The notes below the pieces were generated by a model. That model was not told where the DNA came from. It saw only the letters and a program-made list of their open reading frames with translations, and did no database searches. The position numbers were made by a program, and so were the translations under genes. A stretch of DNA of 56,421 nucleotides, from assembly GCA_000787465.1 (NCBI GenBank), contig JSYX01000198.1, positions 1-56,421 on the forward strand, in the 5' to 3' direction. This DNA is from Thermomucor indicae-seudaticae (Eukaryota; Mucoromycota; Mucoromycetes; Mucorales; Lichtheimiaceae). Shown here one piece after another: positions 22,716 to 34,539 of the stretch. The first letter of the stretch is position 1; every line of letters begins with the position of its first letter.

Positions 22716-23821
22716 TTAAAACCAATCGTTGGATTGGATGGTTCGGATGGACAATTCATAGGCTGTAAACGTGGCCGCTGCTGCTGGAATACTTCGAAGC
22801 AACGCGGGAGCCAATCCGCGAAAGAGGCCGGACGGTCCTTGTTCGGCGACAATCTGTCTCAGCGTGCGGGTGATATAGAGACCCCTGGGCGGCGTCTCTT
22901 GATTCTGGACCTGTCATCATCATAGCTTGTCTGGTCAGAAAGAAAGATAGCATCAAAATGTAAGGGAAATACTTGCAATGGATTTGACGACATCGAGCGG
23001 GTAACAAGCCAGCCAGTACGCCATCCCACCGACGGCGCCCGACGCCATGAGCTGCAAGATATTCGCTTCTTCTTCTTGACCGCCGTGCGTGAGGTACCGT
23101 TTCGTCGCCTCAAAGCCAGCATAGAACCCGGCATACGCCGGCATTTCGCGCCACATTGTCACGTACAGGCCCCGAAACAGGCCACGCGCCACCCCGCCGT
23201 CCTTCTTGATCAGGTACCGTGCGCACGCAATAGGCCCTTTAAACTTGGAAGTTTCGGAGGACGAGGAGCCGTACTGGGCCTGGAGCTTGATCTTGAGCAG
23301 CTCCACAGGCGACGCCAGCACCGAATTCACAACGCCCGCGCCCGCGCCCGCCACCGCAATCTTCCACAGCGGCAGCAACCTCTGCTCGCCCTGCTCAAGC
23401 GCGTGCTTGAGCCGCGAATTCGCACTAAACAACAGCGCGTTCACCGCCCCGATGCCCACAAGCGGGCTCGCCATCCCTTTGTACAGCGCCAACACGCCTT
23501 CTCTTCGAACCGTCTGCACGGCGCATGCCCACGCGCTGCCCCCGAACCGCTGCTGCCCACCGTCGAGTTGGAGTCGAACCTTGATCGTGTCTTTTATTCT
23601 CTTAGTTCTCTTTGCGACACCCCCTTGGCGTGTTCAACTTCTTTACCAATCGGTTGGCCAACCACGACTTGCGCCATGCCGCCGATCCTGTTGTTCCTCC
23701 TCATCGATGATTAGGTCCATGCCATGTTGACCATTTCGAGTTCAAAAACATACGTTCCGGCTACAAAGTCTGCAGCTGCAGAAGGGTGCTTTGGATTATT
23801 ATTATTATTATTACTGGACAT
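22716..23821 (-). CDS. Mitochondrial carrier (SLC25, carnitine/ornithine-like)
   Basis: Four exons (23821-23754, 23687-23647, 23590-22977, 22910-22716) give about 305 residues, the standard carrier length. The three tandem repeats each carry the family signature: PIDTIKVRLQ in repeat 1, SPVELLKIKLQ in repeat 2 and YPLDVVKSIVQ in repeat 3. Repeats begin DFVAGTIGGMAQVVVGQ, WKIAVAGAGAGVVNSVLAS and LMASGAVGGMAYWLACY. Such proteins exchange metabolites across the inner mitochondrial membrane. Resemblance is greatest to the carnitine/acylcarnitine and basic amino acid carrier branch (GMASPLVGIGAVNALLFSAN); the exact substrate is not certain. The last intron (22976-22911) starts with GC rather than GT, and only this junction continues the third signature (KSI to VQNQE). 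The start is set by a short Asn-rich leader. Confidence 0.92.
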
Positions 23822-24376
23822 GAAACAACAACACAAAAAGAAGCAAGAACAACTGCTACTATCACACACACATGTCTCGTTCTATTCGCCATCAGGATTG
23901 CGTGCTCTTTGTGCGACGCTCCCATCCACTCTTTGCGATCCTGGACACTATTTTGCTTTCAAAGGATCGTATAGCTATCGCTCAAGGCACAACGTCCGTC
24001 TCTTTAATACATGTTGGTAGCAATAGGATCTCTTCCCAAAACATGTGGCGAAAACTGCGTTTCAAAATGGTTTTTTCAAAAGCAAACGTCCCTAAAAGAA
24101 GCTTTTTCACAGACGCCATTTCGCTCATTGATGGTCTTTCTCGTCCCCCCCCCCCAAAATTCCAAAAAAGATCAAGCTCTTGTAATGAGCAAAGATGGCG
24201 GTTCTACTGCTTCGATCGAATGAAGCGCCGACATGGGGCTGCTACCATCTGGTTAGACCTCGCAGCATTCGCATAAAGCTTCCAACACATGCGCGGAGAC
24301 GTCCGTCCATTTATTACGCTCAAAGGACGAATAAGCGGTATATACTTTTTTCCCAGGAGCGGCGGGGAGCACAATC

Positions 24377-24396
24377 CGATCGCGATCGCGATCGCG
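24377..24396. repeat. Short CGATCG-type tandem palindrome
   Basis: Twenty bases made only of overlapping GATC/CGCG palindromes lie just downstream of the stop codon of the minus-strand beta-trefoil gene, hence probably in its 3' untranslated region. The role, if any, is unknown. Confidence 0.5.
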
Positions 24397-24411
24397 TTAT
24401 TAGGCAGCAAT

Positions 24412-25863
24412 TTATTCAGCTTCATATTCACGCGCAAAGTAATTCAGCGCAGCCTGCTCAGCTGTCCTATACCACGCCGCTACATCGTCCGCAGCAGGTA
24501 TTTTGGAGCGCAGTCGATCCATCTGCCACCCATCGATTAAGCCACACACAGAGTTTGTAAATGATGATGATTTGGGGACAAAGAAAGACAGACATTTTAA
24601 TTACCTCCTGTACAACAAGACGCTGCAAAGTCTCTCGTGCGTGTGGTGTAACGTACGGCTCTTGCTTTTGTTTCTGTTCCGCTAGATAGATCTTCATGGC
24701 CTAATAGTGTTCATCATAAATACTGGTCAGGGCCATTTTCATTCATTTAAACGCCAAAGAGCGAAAAAATAAGGATTACCCTGAATGCTGCAGCGCCTGC
24801 AATTTCCTTTGGAGACGGGTCTGGCTTGTGCTCGTCATAGACCAGTCGATGATCATCGCAAAGCTCTTCGGGTTGCGGGAACTCTGTGAGGTGCCTCTGT
24901 ACTATCTCCCATCATGTCAGCGTTTTTTCTTTTCTGCCCCCTTTTAGCTGATGACTTTTTATTTTGGGCATACAGGGTGGTGGCCGCAGTAATGCAAGAT
25001 CTTGCTTGGACTTTGCATCCTCAAAGGGTTCAATGAGCCATTGCTGAGTGGCTGATCCAGGTGTCTTTGTATTGAGAAAGATATTGGCCGAATCTTTGAA
25101 TTCTCCTCCCTTTTTTGTTTTTGCTGAGCCACACATCACGCAACGAATAATTACTCTCTTTTATTCACTTACCCGTATGTCGAGGACAAGCTGGGGCGCT
25201 GCGGCGGGAAATATATAGCCGTCTTGATACTTCCACCGCTGATTGTGAGCAAGACCAGGTTTGCGTGCATATTGAATAATCGATTTATCCTTCTTGATGT
25301 CGCCTACAAACCGGGGAGGGAGGCATTCCAGTCATGGACAATGATTACTATTAGATAGATACTTGCCCCCGCGAATGTCAAGTACTGATTGCAACATTAG
25401 GTACATAGGGTTCCCATCCATAAAAGAGGGGAGGTTTTAATGACATACCAAGACCCGATTTTCGATTAATCAGGAACCCGTCTTCATGCATCCACAGCTT
25501 TTTTTCGGGAAATGACATGAGTCTCCTCCAGTCAGACGGCACAAAGATTTTCCCTCCCAAACCTGATTGATACTATCGACCATTTTCTGGGTTATATATC
25601 GATTTAGCATTATCTTTTTTGTGCCAAGAACGATGGGGGGTCACAAACCTGAGGCCAAATAATGATATTAAAGTCATTCTTTTTGGTTCATAAAGGGGGG
25701 AGAATGGTTTAATATAATTCCCGCTTACGACTCCATTCTTCGAGGGAGGGGGAGGAATGAATGTTTGCCTTACCAACATGCCGCCTGCATACACATCCAA
25801 TGCCATCTTGGCATGCTTGCAACGAATAAAAAAGAAGCCTTCTGGGAAATTCTCGACAAACAT
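24412..25863 (-). CDS. Beta-trefoil (ricin-B-like) protein with helical tail
   Basis: About ten small exons run from 25863 to 24412. Trefoil-like units appear in order: FFFIRCKHAKMALDVYAGGM then FNIIIWPQ; KLWMHEDGFLINRKSGLVLD then IRGGDIKKDKSIIQYARK; and YIFPAAAPQLVLDIRGG then FKDSANIFLNTK and ATQQWLIEPFE. Repeated LVLDIRGG and Q-x-W-type ends are typical of ricin-type beta-trefoil lectin folds. A charged C-terminal tail follows (PSPKEIAGAAAF, then KIYLAEQKQKQEPYVTPH, ending FAREYEAE). No signal peptide is seen, so the protein is probably cytosolic. Sugar binding is not proven. The intron 25366-25304 begins with GC, and another ends in AAAAAAG; both are fixed by the repeated IRGG motif. The gene diverges from the glycosyltransferase-like gene 296 bp away. 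The molecular role is unknown. Confidence 0.78.
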
Positions 25864-26158
25864 TACAACTGCGAGTCGGCGTCAAACAGAAACAAATGAA
25901 TCGTCAATCCTGCAGCAAAACAGAGAAAGAGCCAACTCGTACTATTGTTCGCGCATGGAGTCACACAAAAGCCACGGTCGTACAATGGTTACCGATCCGT
26001 TGTATCTTGTTGTTTCTTTAAATAGATAAAACAAAGCCTTTTCTGCTACATACGACGGCACAGGTCTCTATAAAAATACTGGGCTTCCCGTCTCGTCTCA
26101 GGGCTTAGCTTGTCCCTCTTCTTCTTTAACCCAATTGAACGCGTGCATACACACAGAG
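25864..26158. promoter_or_regulatory. Short divergent promoter region
   Basis: Only 295 bp separate the start codons of the beta-trefoil gene (-) and the glycosyltransferase-like gene (+), so the region must hold both promoters. A TCTATAAAAATAC box lies at about 26067-26079, roughly 85 bp before the plus-strand ATG. Confidence 0.55.
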
Positions 26159-27459
26159 ATGGGCAACCATATCCTTCCTACTAGACCTCCTACAACGACC
26201 ACAACGGCATCCAAGCCTGCTTCAAGGAAAATGATCCTTGTTCAATTGATATCCGCATTTCTACTGGGATTCTTTATCCTGTGCTCATTGGGCGTAGACA
26301 GCGCCCTTCGAACAAGCATAGGTACGTATAAAGAGAAGCAACCCCCAAGTACCCTGTTCTCAAATGATATCTTCTATTAGCCAACTGCCCTTCTGATCTG
26401 TGTCGACACCAAGACCTCGAGACCGTATATCAAGAATACGTCAGCGACAAGGTCAACCCATCGACGACGACAACGACGACGACGACAGAGGAAAAACGTT
26501 ATCCGTACACGATTGTCACCGCATCCAGCGCCAACCACCTGTGTTCGCTCGAAAACTTTCTGTACTCGCTCCACCAACTGCGTCCGGCCCTGGACCCGTC
26601 TGAATTCCCGCGCATCGTCGTCTACAACATTGGCATGAACCGGACCCAGCTGCCGGTGCTGGACCAGCTCCAGGCGCACGGCCTGATCGACGAGCTGGTC
26701 ACGTTCGACTACTTTAGGTACCCTCGGTTCTGGGACGTCGCGATCCACGCGGGCGAGTACGGCTGGAAGACCGGGATCGTGCGCGAAGCCGCGCAAAAGT
26801 ACGGCGGCGTGCTGGTGTGGCTGGACGCCGGCAACCTGGTCACGGCCGACTTCCTCAGACACGCGCCCGAGCTCGTGCGCGACCACGGCGGGTTCTGGTC
26901 CCCGCGCAGCTCGTACCGCATGAGCCGCTGGACCCATCCGGGCATGTACGCCTACCTCAACGAGCCCCACCCGGACGACTACGCCACGAACCTCAACTGC
27001 AATGGCGCCGCCGTCGGGTTCGATACCGCCAACCAGACCATCGTCGACACCCTCATTGAGCCCTGGTACGCGTGCGGCAGCGTCAAGCAGTGCATCGCGC
27101 CCGCCGGCTCGTCCCGTCTGAATCACAGACAGGATCAGGCCGTCCTCACCTACCTCGCCTACAAGCACGGTCACAAGTGCACCCTCTACCCTTCGCGCTA
27201 CTATGGTCTGCAGACCCATCGTGACGTTTCCTGTCGCTCGAGTCTGATCGAACTCGATCTCCAAGGCCAACTCTATCATCCTTCCTCCATTGGTAAGTCT
27301 TTTCTGTCATTCAACAAAGAAAAAGTGCGACGCGCCCTGACTTTTGTTTCATCAGACTTTCCGAAATGGCTCAAAAGCGATACCCTCCAACTTTACAATC
27401 ATCCTGAATGGCGCTACCCAGAAGACAGCGTGCCCGACCACATCCTCCAATCATTGTAA
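26159..27459 (+). CDS. Type II membrane glycosyltransferase-like protein
   Basis: Three exons (26159-26321, 26381-27292, 27356-27459) give about 392 residues. A short basic cytosolic tail is followed by one hydrophobic anchor (VQLISAFLLGFFILCSLGV), a Thr-rich stem and a luminal catalytic-looking domain, the plan of Golgi glycosyltransferases. The domain opens YPYTIVTASSANHLCSLENF and has FPRIVVYNIGMN, GWKTGIVREAAQKYGGVLVW and then LDAGNLV, the position where a D-x-D-like acidic motif is expected but where a single Asp is seen. Later motifs include NCNGAAVGFD and HRQDQAVLTYLAYKHG. The layout resembles the DUF1647-type family of uncharacterised transferases. N-glycosylation sites (NRT, NQT) fit a luminal location. 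Acceptor and donor are unknown. Strong codon G+C in the central exon. Confidence 0.75.
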
Positions 27460-27607
27460 TTGTTACATTTTATACCCCCTTCTTGTACATATCATTAAAC
27501 CATTCCTTGTGCGCGCGCGCCTCATCTTTAGAAGCGCACACCTTTTTTGATCTTGAGTTCACAAGATATTTTTAACAGCTATAGCGGATAATACTATTGG
27601 CGCCCAT

Positions 27608-28350
27608 TTACTTGACCACGGTCACTGGGCAGTGGCAACGATGGACGCAATGCTCACTGACTGAGCCTAGAGCCCACCTAATGGCCGCGGATTCAGTCTG
27701 CGTTTTTTTTTTCTCTTTTTGTCCCACTTGTAATTTACTTTTGGATTCCTTCACGGTTATTGGAGCCGACCAACAGCATGTCCGGCGGGTCCTTGTTGAC
27801 AAAGGTCTCGAGAATCTGGCCTACTGTCTCTTGGCTCTCTTTGACAATCAATTGGTAATCGAGCTATTCATAAGTCAGTCGGCCCTCCGATTCTCTCACT
27901 TTGCGAAAGTAGGAAAAAAAGACTTGCCAGGTCATCGTAATCTTTCAAGAGCGCCCGTAGGTGTTCAATGACGCCTTGTGCATCTTGTTTGATCTCCAAA
28001 TTGTTGGTCCGGTCCAGAGGCCCACTGTTGTCATTACCTTGTCATTTCAGTTCAGTTCTCTTTTTTTACGATCCGATCAGAGAATTACAAAAACTTGGAG
28101 CCCTCCGGATTCAAGCTGATCACATGCACCACTTGAAGAACGCTGCCGGTCATCATTTGCTGGCAGAGCATGGCCGCGTATCCGATCGCCCGCATCGACG
28201 CTGCGGAATCGTCCGCTGCCACGACCACCCGGAACTGTCGCTCGGTTTGTTCCCGTATTGCACTCGATAAGAATGACACTCTCTATTTATTCCTATTTTC
28301 CTTCTTACGCTGCTGATTCTTGTCTATTACCTCGTAACAGATGAAGCCAT
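27608..28350 (-). CDS. Universal stress protein (UspA family)
   Basis: Five exons (28350-28331, 28280-28089, 28024-27928, 27863-27739, 27677-27608) join in phase to about 167 residues. The first strand and helix read FRVVVAADDSAASMRAIGYA, the usual Usp start with the nucleotide-loop Asp. The middle has LVVHVISL-like text (VLQVVHVISLNPEG), and the end carries the ATP-binding signature region: DMLLVGSNNREGIQKWALGS then VSEHCVHRCHCPVTVVK. In canonical ATP-binding members the loop is G-x2-G-x9-G-S; here GSNN-REG-x5-LGS fits loosely, so nucleotide binding is plausible but not certain. The third intron (27927-27864) begins with GC. The gene is divergent from QCR2. Usp proteins are small cytosolic stress-related proteins; the exact role in fungi is poorly known. 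Confidence 0.88.
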
Positions 28351-28910
28351 TGACGAATGGACTGTGGATAAAAGTTGGAGGGAAAACAATGATCAATTCA
28401 TGCGGCAATGTGCCTTTTCTGCTTCAGCTTCGAAATCGAGCGTAAAATTGATAGATCGAGATAAGAACAACATGGCAAAGAATACCCCATACGAACTGCG
28501 TTTAGATGGACGACGTGCTTTATTCGACCAGGACGTGAAATTGTATCCGCTAATACAAGTAGTGCTCGATATCTCGACTTGTGTTTGAGAATTTATTTGT
28601 CGTTATCTTTATGTTCCTTTTAAATAAACAACTTTGATCTCTCTCTCTCTTGTCTGCAATGCACTCCTAGTAAAACTGTTGACGTCTCTTTCATTTGTCG
28701 GCAGAGATGACTGAATGTTCAATGGGAGGGCATACGAAACCAGATGTCCAAGAAGCTTCGTTATACCGAACTGGGAAAGTACGTCATCACCCAATTCCGA
28801 CACTCGCAAAAAAAAAAGTAAACACAGCTGGGGCGTTGGTGACCCCGAAAATTTGTGTTTGCCACTTAAAGTCCCCTACTCTCTTTGGAATATTACAAAC
28901 GACAACAACA
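28351..28910. promoter_or_regulatory. Divergent promoter of USP and QCR2
   Basis: The 560 bp between the two ATGs holds both promoters and 5' leaders. A CT-microsatellite lies near 28638-28650. The short open frames here (28364-28588, +) show no recognisable domain. The QCR2 leader ends ACGACAACAACA before the start codon. Confidence 0.5.
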
Positions 28911-30533
28911 ATGTTGGCAGCCAGCACGCGCAGAGCATTCGCTTCCATTCCAACCAAGGCCTACTACAGCACGGCTGCCGCCGTTCAGGTCAGCACGGCA
29001 CAGAATGGCATCAAGGTGGCCTCGATGGACGAACCTGGTCTGACCGCTGGCCTTGCCGTCGTGGTGAATGGCGGTTCCCGGCTGGAAAGCACAAGCGGTG
29101 TGGCTCATTACTTGAAGAACTATGGCTTCAAGGTGAGTTTTTGTTGGAGTTTTGCCCCCACGATGGAGAGAAGACAGCAGAGCATGCAGCGGCCAGGCTT
29201 AACATTTCGGACGCAATATAGAACAACAACAAGCGTACCGCTTTCCGTATTACGCGTGAAGCTGAGCTGGCTGGCGCTGTCCTGTCCGCCAACTTGACCC
29301 GGGAATCGATCGTGTATGCTGCCGAGTTCTTGAAGGGCGACGCGTAAGTGGGGAGTCGATGTATAGCGCGCGCGAGAGGGAGAGACACAGCCTCCAAACT
29401 TACCCACACACACTTTTTTTCATGTAGTGCTCAGTTTGCTGAAATCCTCGGTGACGTTGTCTCGCAACAAAAGTTCCAGGAACACGAATTCGTCGACGTC
29501 GCAACCCAAACCGCCGCCGAATCCGCCAACGCTGCCGCCACGCCCCAGATCGCCGTTTTCGAAGCCGCCCACCGCGCCGCCTTCCGCACCGGCCTCGGCA
29601 ACTCCATCTTTGCCAGCCCGCTCAACAAAGTCACCAACGCCGCCGTCAAGTCCTACGCCGCCGACCTCTTCAAGACCGGCAACATCGCGCTCGTCGGCTC
29701 CGGTATCAGCCTGGAGAAGTTGCAGCACTTTGCCGAGACCTACTTTGCCAACCTTCCCGAGGGACAGAACAGTGTCACGCCTAGCAAGTACTTTGGTGGC
29801 GAATCGCGCGTCGAGGCGGCGGCGACTGCCAACGGTCACTACGTGCTCGCGTTCGAGGGTGCGCCCCTCAACTCGGCCGAATTCGCGGCGGCTCAGGTGC
29901 TCCGGTTTGCTCTGGGCGGTGACCAGCACGTCAAGTGGGCTCAGGGTTCGGGTCTCCTGGGCCAGGCCGCCGCCAAGCTCGGCCAAGGTGCGGAACTGAA
30001 GGCCTTCAATGCTGGCTACTCGGATGCCAGTCTGTTCGGCGTGTACGTGTCTGCGCCATCTAACGCTGTGTCGGCTGCGGTGGCGGCTGCGGCCGAACAG
30101 CTCAAGGCTGTCGCGAAGGGTCTTTCGGAAGACGATTTCAAGAGAGCTTCTGCACAGGCCAAGTTTGCTGCTGCGGCTGGTTTCGAGACCCGCTTGGATC
30201 GCTTGGAAACCGTCGGTGCTCAGGCAAGTTCTATGGATGGGAGATATCATTTTGGTGGCGCGGTCTGGAGCTAAACAGAACAATAGGCTCTTCGTAACGG
30301 TCAATATACCTCTGCAGCTGATGTGGCTGCTGCACTCGACAAGGTTTCCGCCTCAGACGTTGCCAAGGTAAAGTGATCAAAAAGTGTAAAACACAATGAT
30401 ATAGGCATGCCCGTATAACGCCTCCCTTTTTCCAACTTTATAGGCTGCCGAGAAGATTTTGGGTGGCAAGGTGACCGCTGCTGCTTTGGGCGACCTGTCC
30501 AGCCTGCCCTACCTTGACTCTGTTTCCCTTTAA
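28911..30533 (+). CDS. QCR2: Cytochrome bc1 complex core protein 2
   Basis: Five exons (28911-29132, 29222-29343, 29428-30223, 30287-30367, 30444-30533) give about 436 residues. The N-terminal MLAASTRRAFASIPTKAYYS is a mitochondrial presequence. The M16 metallopeptidase-like fold follows: TAQNGIKVASMDEPGLTAGL, GSRLESTSGVAHYLKNYGFK, and FRTGLGNSIFASPLNKVTN. The zinc-binding H-x-x-E-H of active processing peptidases is replaced (VAHYLKN), as expected for a structural core subunit. It belongs to respiratory complex III in the inner mitochondrial membrane, where it helps scaffold the dimer. The third intron (30224-30286) begins with GC and its junction is fixed by the conserved ETVGAQ-AL region (ETVGAQ then ALRNGQYTSAADVAAAL). 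The gene diverges from USP and is tandem to FAP1. Confidence 0.95.
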
Positions 30534-30938
30534 ACAACGATCCACATCGACTTGGAAAAAAATTATTAAAATACATGTAACTGCATTTTTTGTTAGATCG
30601 AGCAAACATGATTTTTCTTTCTGTATATTGAATGATTAATGGCGAACTAGCGAGAATTCAAGCTAAGCGTTTACTATTGAGAGATTGCGGTCATTGGCAG
30701 TAGTAGTACATCCGCCAAATGACATGGCACAAAGTTGGCTGTTATTATTAATGTCGATGAGATAAATAACTTGACCTGATTCGTCAACTCGGGTAAACAA
30801 ACAATGGGAACGAATGAATGGCCCTTTTTTGCATGCTGCGGAACAGGCCGATCCGACTCCGATAAGAAAGGCAAGGCCATAACCTGAAAAAATCTCGATC
30901 GAACCTTTTTTACTGTAACTTTTTTTTTCCTGCATTTC

Positions 30939-33900
30939 ATGGGAGCACAGCTTATTGACGACTCTATTACAACTACTACTACTAGTACTCCGTCTAATGA
31001 TGCAGCCATACCAGACCCGCATGACCGTAATCGCCCCCATGCTGACAAAAAGAAGCGGCGGCCGCGGCCGCCAGAAACCAACCATGGCGAGTCCTCAGGT
31101 TCAGTAAAACAAGAATCCACGGCAAAGCATACCCGGAAACCGTCCAATAAAAAGCAGCAAGAAGAAAGCAAGCCAGAGGCAGCAGCACAAGAGCCCAACC
31201 ATGGCGAGTCGTCCGAGACGGCTTCAAAGCAGCAACAGCAGAGACCTTCTCGACGGCGACCGCAGCGTAAACCGACAGCCGAGTCGTCGAATAAAAAGAA
31301 GGAACAAGAACCGAAACCAAAAATCACAAAGGACCGCGCACAGGCCCGGCTGACAACAACAACACCAGACGATGTTACTGCTACTTCGATCGCTGCTAAT
31401 GACGAGGGCAAAAAGAAACACAAAAAGAAGAAACGAGCAGCCAAACAACAACAACAACAAGAAGCCGACGATCTCGCCACGACGCTTGCGCGCGAGCTCA
31501 AGGCGTCCGAGTACGAGTGCATGGTCTGCTGGGACGTCATCCGCCCCGCCCACCCGACATGGAGCTGCGACCGCTGCTGGGCCGTGTTCCACTTGCCCTG
31601 CGTCCAAAAGTGGGCCACCCGCTCCCTGCAAGACACCGACACCAACCGGCCCGTCACCGCCTGGCGCTGCCCCGGATGCCAGCACACCCGCACCGCCGTC
31701 CCCAAAGACTACCTCTGTTTCTGCGGCAAGCAACTCAACCCTAATGAAAACCGCCACCTGACCACGCCTCACAGCTGCGGACAGCTCTGCAAGCGCGCCC
31801 GCCCCAACTGCCCGCACCCGTGCGTCCTGCCGTGCCATCCCGGCCCGTGCCCGCCCTGCCACGCCATGGGCCCCGTCCTCACCTGCTTTTGCGGTCGACA
31901 CCAGCGCCAGTCAAAATGCTCCGAAACCGATTATACCGCCCGCGCCTTCTCGTGCGACGATCCGTGCGCCGAGCTCCTCGGCTGCGAACAACACGTGTGT
32001 CGCGAAAAATGCCATCCCGGTCTGTGCCCGCCGTGTCCGGAAAAACAAGTCCAAAAGTGCTATTGCGGTAGGCAGGAGCGGCTCGCGGCTTGTGGGAGTG
32101 GGTATGGCGTGCCGAGTGGAGATCGGATCGGGTTCTTTGAATGCAAAGCCATCTGTGATAGGTAAGTGAAGCTGTGTTTTTTTATGAGGAACAGGGAAAC
32201 TGACGGGGGGGATCCTATTTAGATTATTTGCGTGTGGCCAACACCGATGCCGTAAAGCATGCCACCCTCAAGATGAAAAGCCCAACACGTGTCCGTTTGA
32301 CCCGGCGCTGGTGAAGAGCTGTCCGTGCGGTTCGACCACGATTCCAGCCAGCGCACGAAAAGCCTGCACGGACCCGATACCCACCTGCGATTCCTTGTGC
32401 CGGAAACCACTGCGTTGCGGTCAACACACGTGCCCTGAAAAGTGCCACACCGGTGCCTGTCCGCCCTGCCAAGAAAAAGTCAAGGTACCTTGTCGGTGTC
32501 GATCGACCGAGTTTGAAGCGGTGTGCTCGAACGGCCAAGAACAACCACCGCCCTTGTGCGATAAAACGTGCCGGGCCATGAGGAGCTGTGGCCGCCACCC
32601 GTGCGGAACCAAGTGCTGTCCGGCGGCCATGAAGCAGAAAAAGGGATCGACGAAAAAGTCAGCGTCATCGTCAGACCGTGCGCACGAGTGTCCAATGACT
32701 TGCGGCCGGACGCTTTCGTGTGGTAAACATGCGTGTCAAGCCAAGTGCCACAAGGGAGCCTGCCCGCCGTGTCTGGAAGCTGTGTTTGAAGAGGTCAGCT
32801 GTCACTGCGGACGGACGCGGCTGGACCCACCGGTCCGGTGCGGCACCGCGCTTCCTCCGTGCCCGCATCCATGCGTCCGTGTCCCGCCGTGTGGCCACGT
32901 GCGGCTGCTGCAGCACAACTGCCATCCGGATAACGAGCCGTGTCCGCCGTGCGTGATACTCGTCACGCGAAGATGTGTGTGTGGCAAGATGGAGCTTAAG
33001 AACGTGCCGTGTCATCGCGAGTCGCCGCGGTGTGGACGGATATGCGACCAGCCTCTGGGGTGTGGACGACACAGGTGCCAAAAGACATGCCATACGGGAG
33101 CTTGCCTGTCTCAGGAGGAGGGGGAGGAGTGTACGCAGCCCTGCGGAGGCGAGCGCCCACGGTGCGGCCATTCGTGCACGGCGCGGTGTCATGGACGGGA
33201 GCCGTGCCCCGAGACCGAACCATGTCCGACGAGGATCCGTGTGCGCTGCAAGTGCGGACAGAACTCGCTGGTGATCCCGTGCAACGCGACGCACGACTCC
33301 GACGGGTCGAAGCGCGAGCTGGAGTGCAATGACTTTTGTGCCAAGGTCGAACGGAACCGGAAACTGGCGATGGCGCTCGAGCTTGAGAAACGGGTGTCGT
33401 CGAATGAGAATAACGAGAACGCGTCTTCGTTGTCGTTGACGTCGGACGAACTGGGATACTATGACGAGTCGCTGTGCGAGTTCTATCGCAACAATCTGGG
33501 CTGGTGCAAGCAAATCGAAGCGCGGCTGATCGAGTTTGTCCAGGACGGAACCAAGCAGACCTGGCATTGCAAACCCATGAAGAGCGCGTTCCGGCGGTTC
33601 GTCCATCGATACTGCGTGCATTTCAATCTGACGACCGAAGCGGTGGATCGGGAGCCGTACCGGAGTGTGGTGGTCCGCAAGACGCCTGGACAGCAGTGCC
33701 GGATACCGTCGCCGCTCTTGTCGGTGGCAGCGCATCACCCGACCATGAATCGGCCGCCGCCGCCTGCTACCGTCGTGGAAGAACCACCACCAGCAACCGT
33801 GGCTGCAGCTGCTGCGATTCGAAAGAAGCATCCGGTGAACGCGTTGTGTTTGTCCGACTTGGCGTTTGGATTGATCAAGACCGAACTCGATCTGGCGCTT

Positions 33901-34434
33901 CGGCAGGCATTGGGCGACGCCATTCCGTTTCATTCCGAGTGGTTGACGGATGCCGAGGCGGTGATTGTGACGCCAGCAAAGGAGGCGATGGATGTGGAGG
34001 AGAAGGAGGCGCTCGTGTGGCACATGAAAAAGAGGGCCAAGGACGCCATGGCCGAGACCGGCCATGCGGCGCGTGTGGATTGTTGCTGGGTGAACCGGCA
34101 TGGCAAGATTACCTGGACGGAACGCAAGAGCTTGCTGCTTGAAGCCAAAGAAGAAGAACAAGGAGCTGGAACGGCGCATAAAAACTTGTTTGAAGCGTTG
34201 GTGGAGGACCAACAAGAAGGAGACGACGAGGAAGAAGGATGGACACGTTTGGGTAAAAAACAGCAGCAGCAGCAACAACAACAAGATGACGACGACGTAT
34301 GGCCACAAGAAGCCATCGTTGTGGCCAAAGACGAGCGTCAACCTGCGACCGTAGAGAGTAGTCATCATCATAATAATAATACCCCCAAAGAAATAGAAGA
34401 AGATGATGATTGGGAGATACTCGCAACTGAATAA
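30939..34434 (+). CDS. FAP1: NFX1-type zinc-finger protein (FAP1/NFX1 homologue)
   Basis: Two exons (30939-32161, 32223-34434) give about 1,144 residues. A charged, low-complexity N-terminus leads to a RING/PHD-like finger (EYECMVCWDVIRPAHPTWSC, then DRCWAVFHLPCVQKW). A long array of NF-X1 zinc fingers follows, each with the pattern CGQHxCxxxCHxGxCPPC, for example CGQHTCPEKCHTGACPPCQ and CGKHACQAKCHKGACPPC. After the fingers comes an R3H-type nucleic-acid-binding segment (EARLIEFVQDGTKQTWHCKP, then FRRFVHRYCVHFNLTTEAVD). The tail is acidic and Gln-rich, ending DDDWEILATE. Human NFX1 is a transcriptional repressor and RING ligase; yeast Fap1 binds FKBP12 and confers rapamycin resistance. The role here is inferred from the family. 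Gene length and domain order are normal. One intron interrupts after ICDR. Confidence 0.95.
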
Positions 34435-34539
34435 AACGATAACATTGTGTGCAATGCCTTTATTGCTCGAGATGGTCAAGATAATTAGGATGATTTCTTC
34501 TGCAGAGAGTGCATCTGCAAGCAAATTGTAAATATTACG

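Noticed and set aside
26377..27279. 300-codon minus-strand frame opposite the glycosyltransferase-like gene
   Set aside because: Follows the strong third-position G+C bias of the sense exon; sense frame has membrane anchor and conserved motifs.
29420..30304. 294-codon minus-strand frame opposite QCR2
   Set aside because: Antisense shadow of a codon-biased, conserved gene.
30674..31705. Long minus-strand open frame (343 codons) opposite the FAP1 N-terminus
   Set aside because: It is the antisense of Lys/Gln/Thr-rich coding sequence, has Ser/Cys/Val-rich low-complexity text and no domain; the plus strand is clearly coding.
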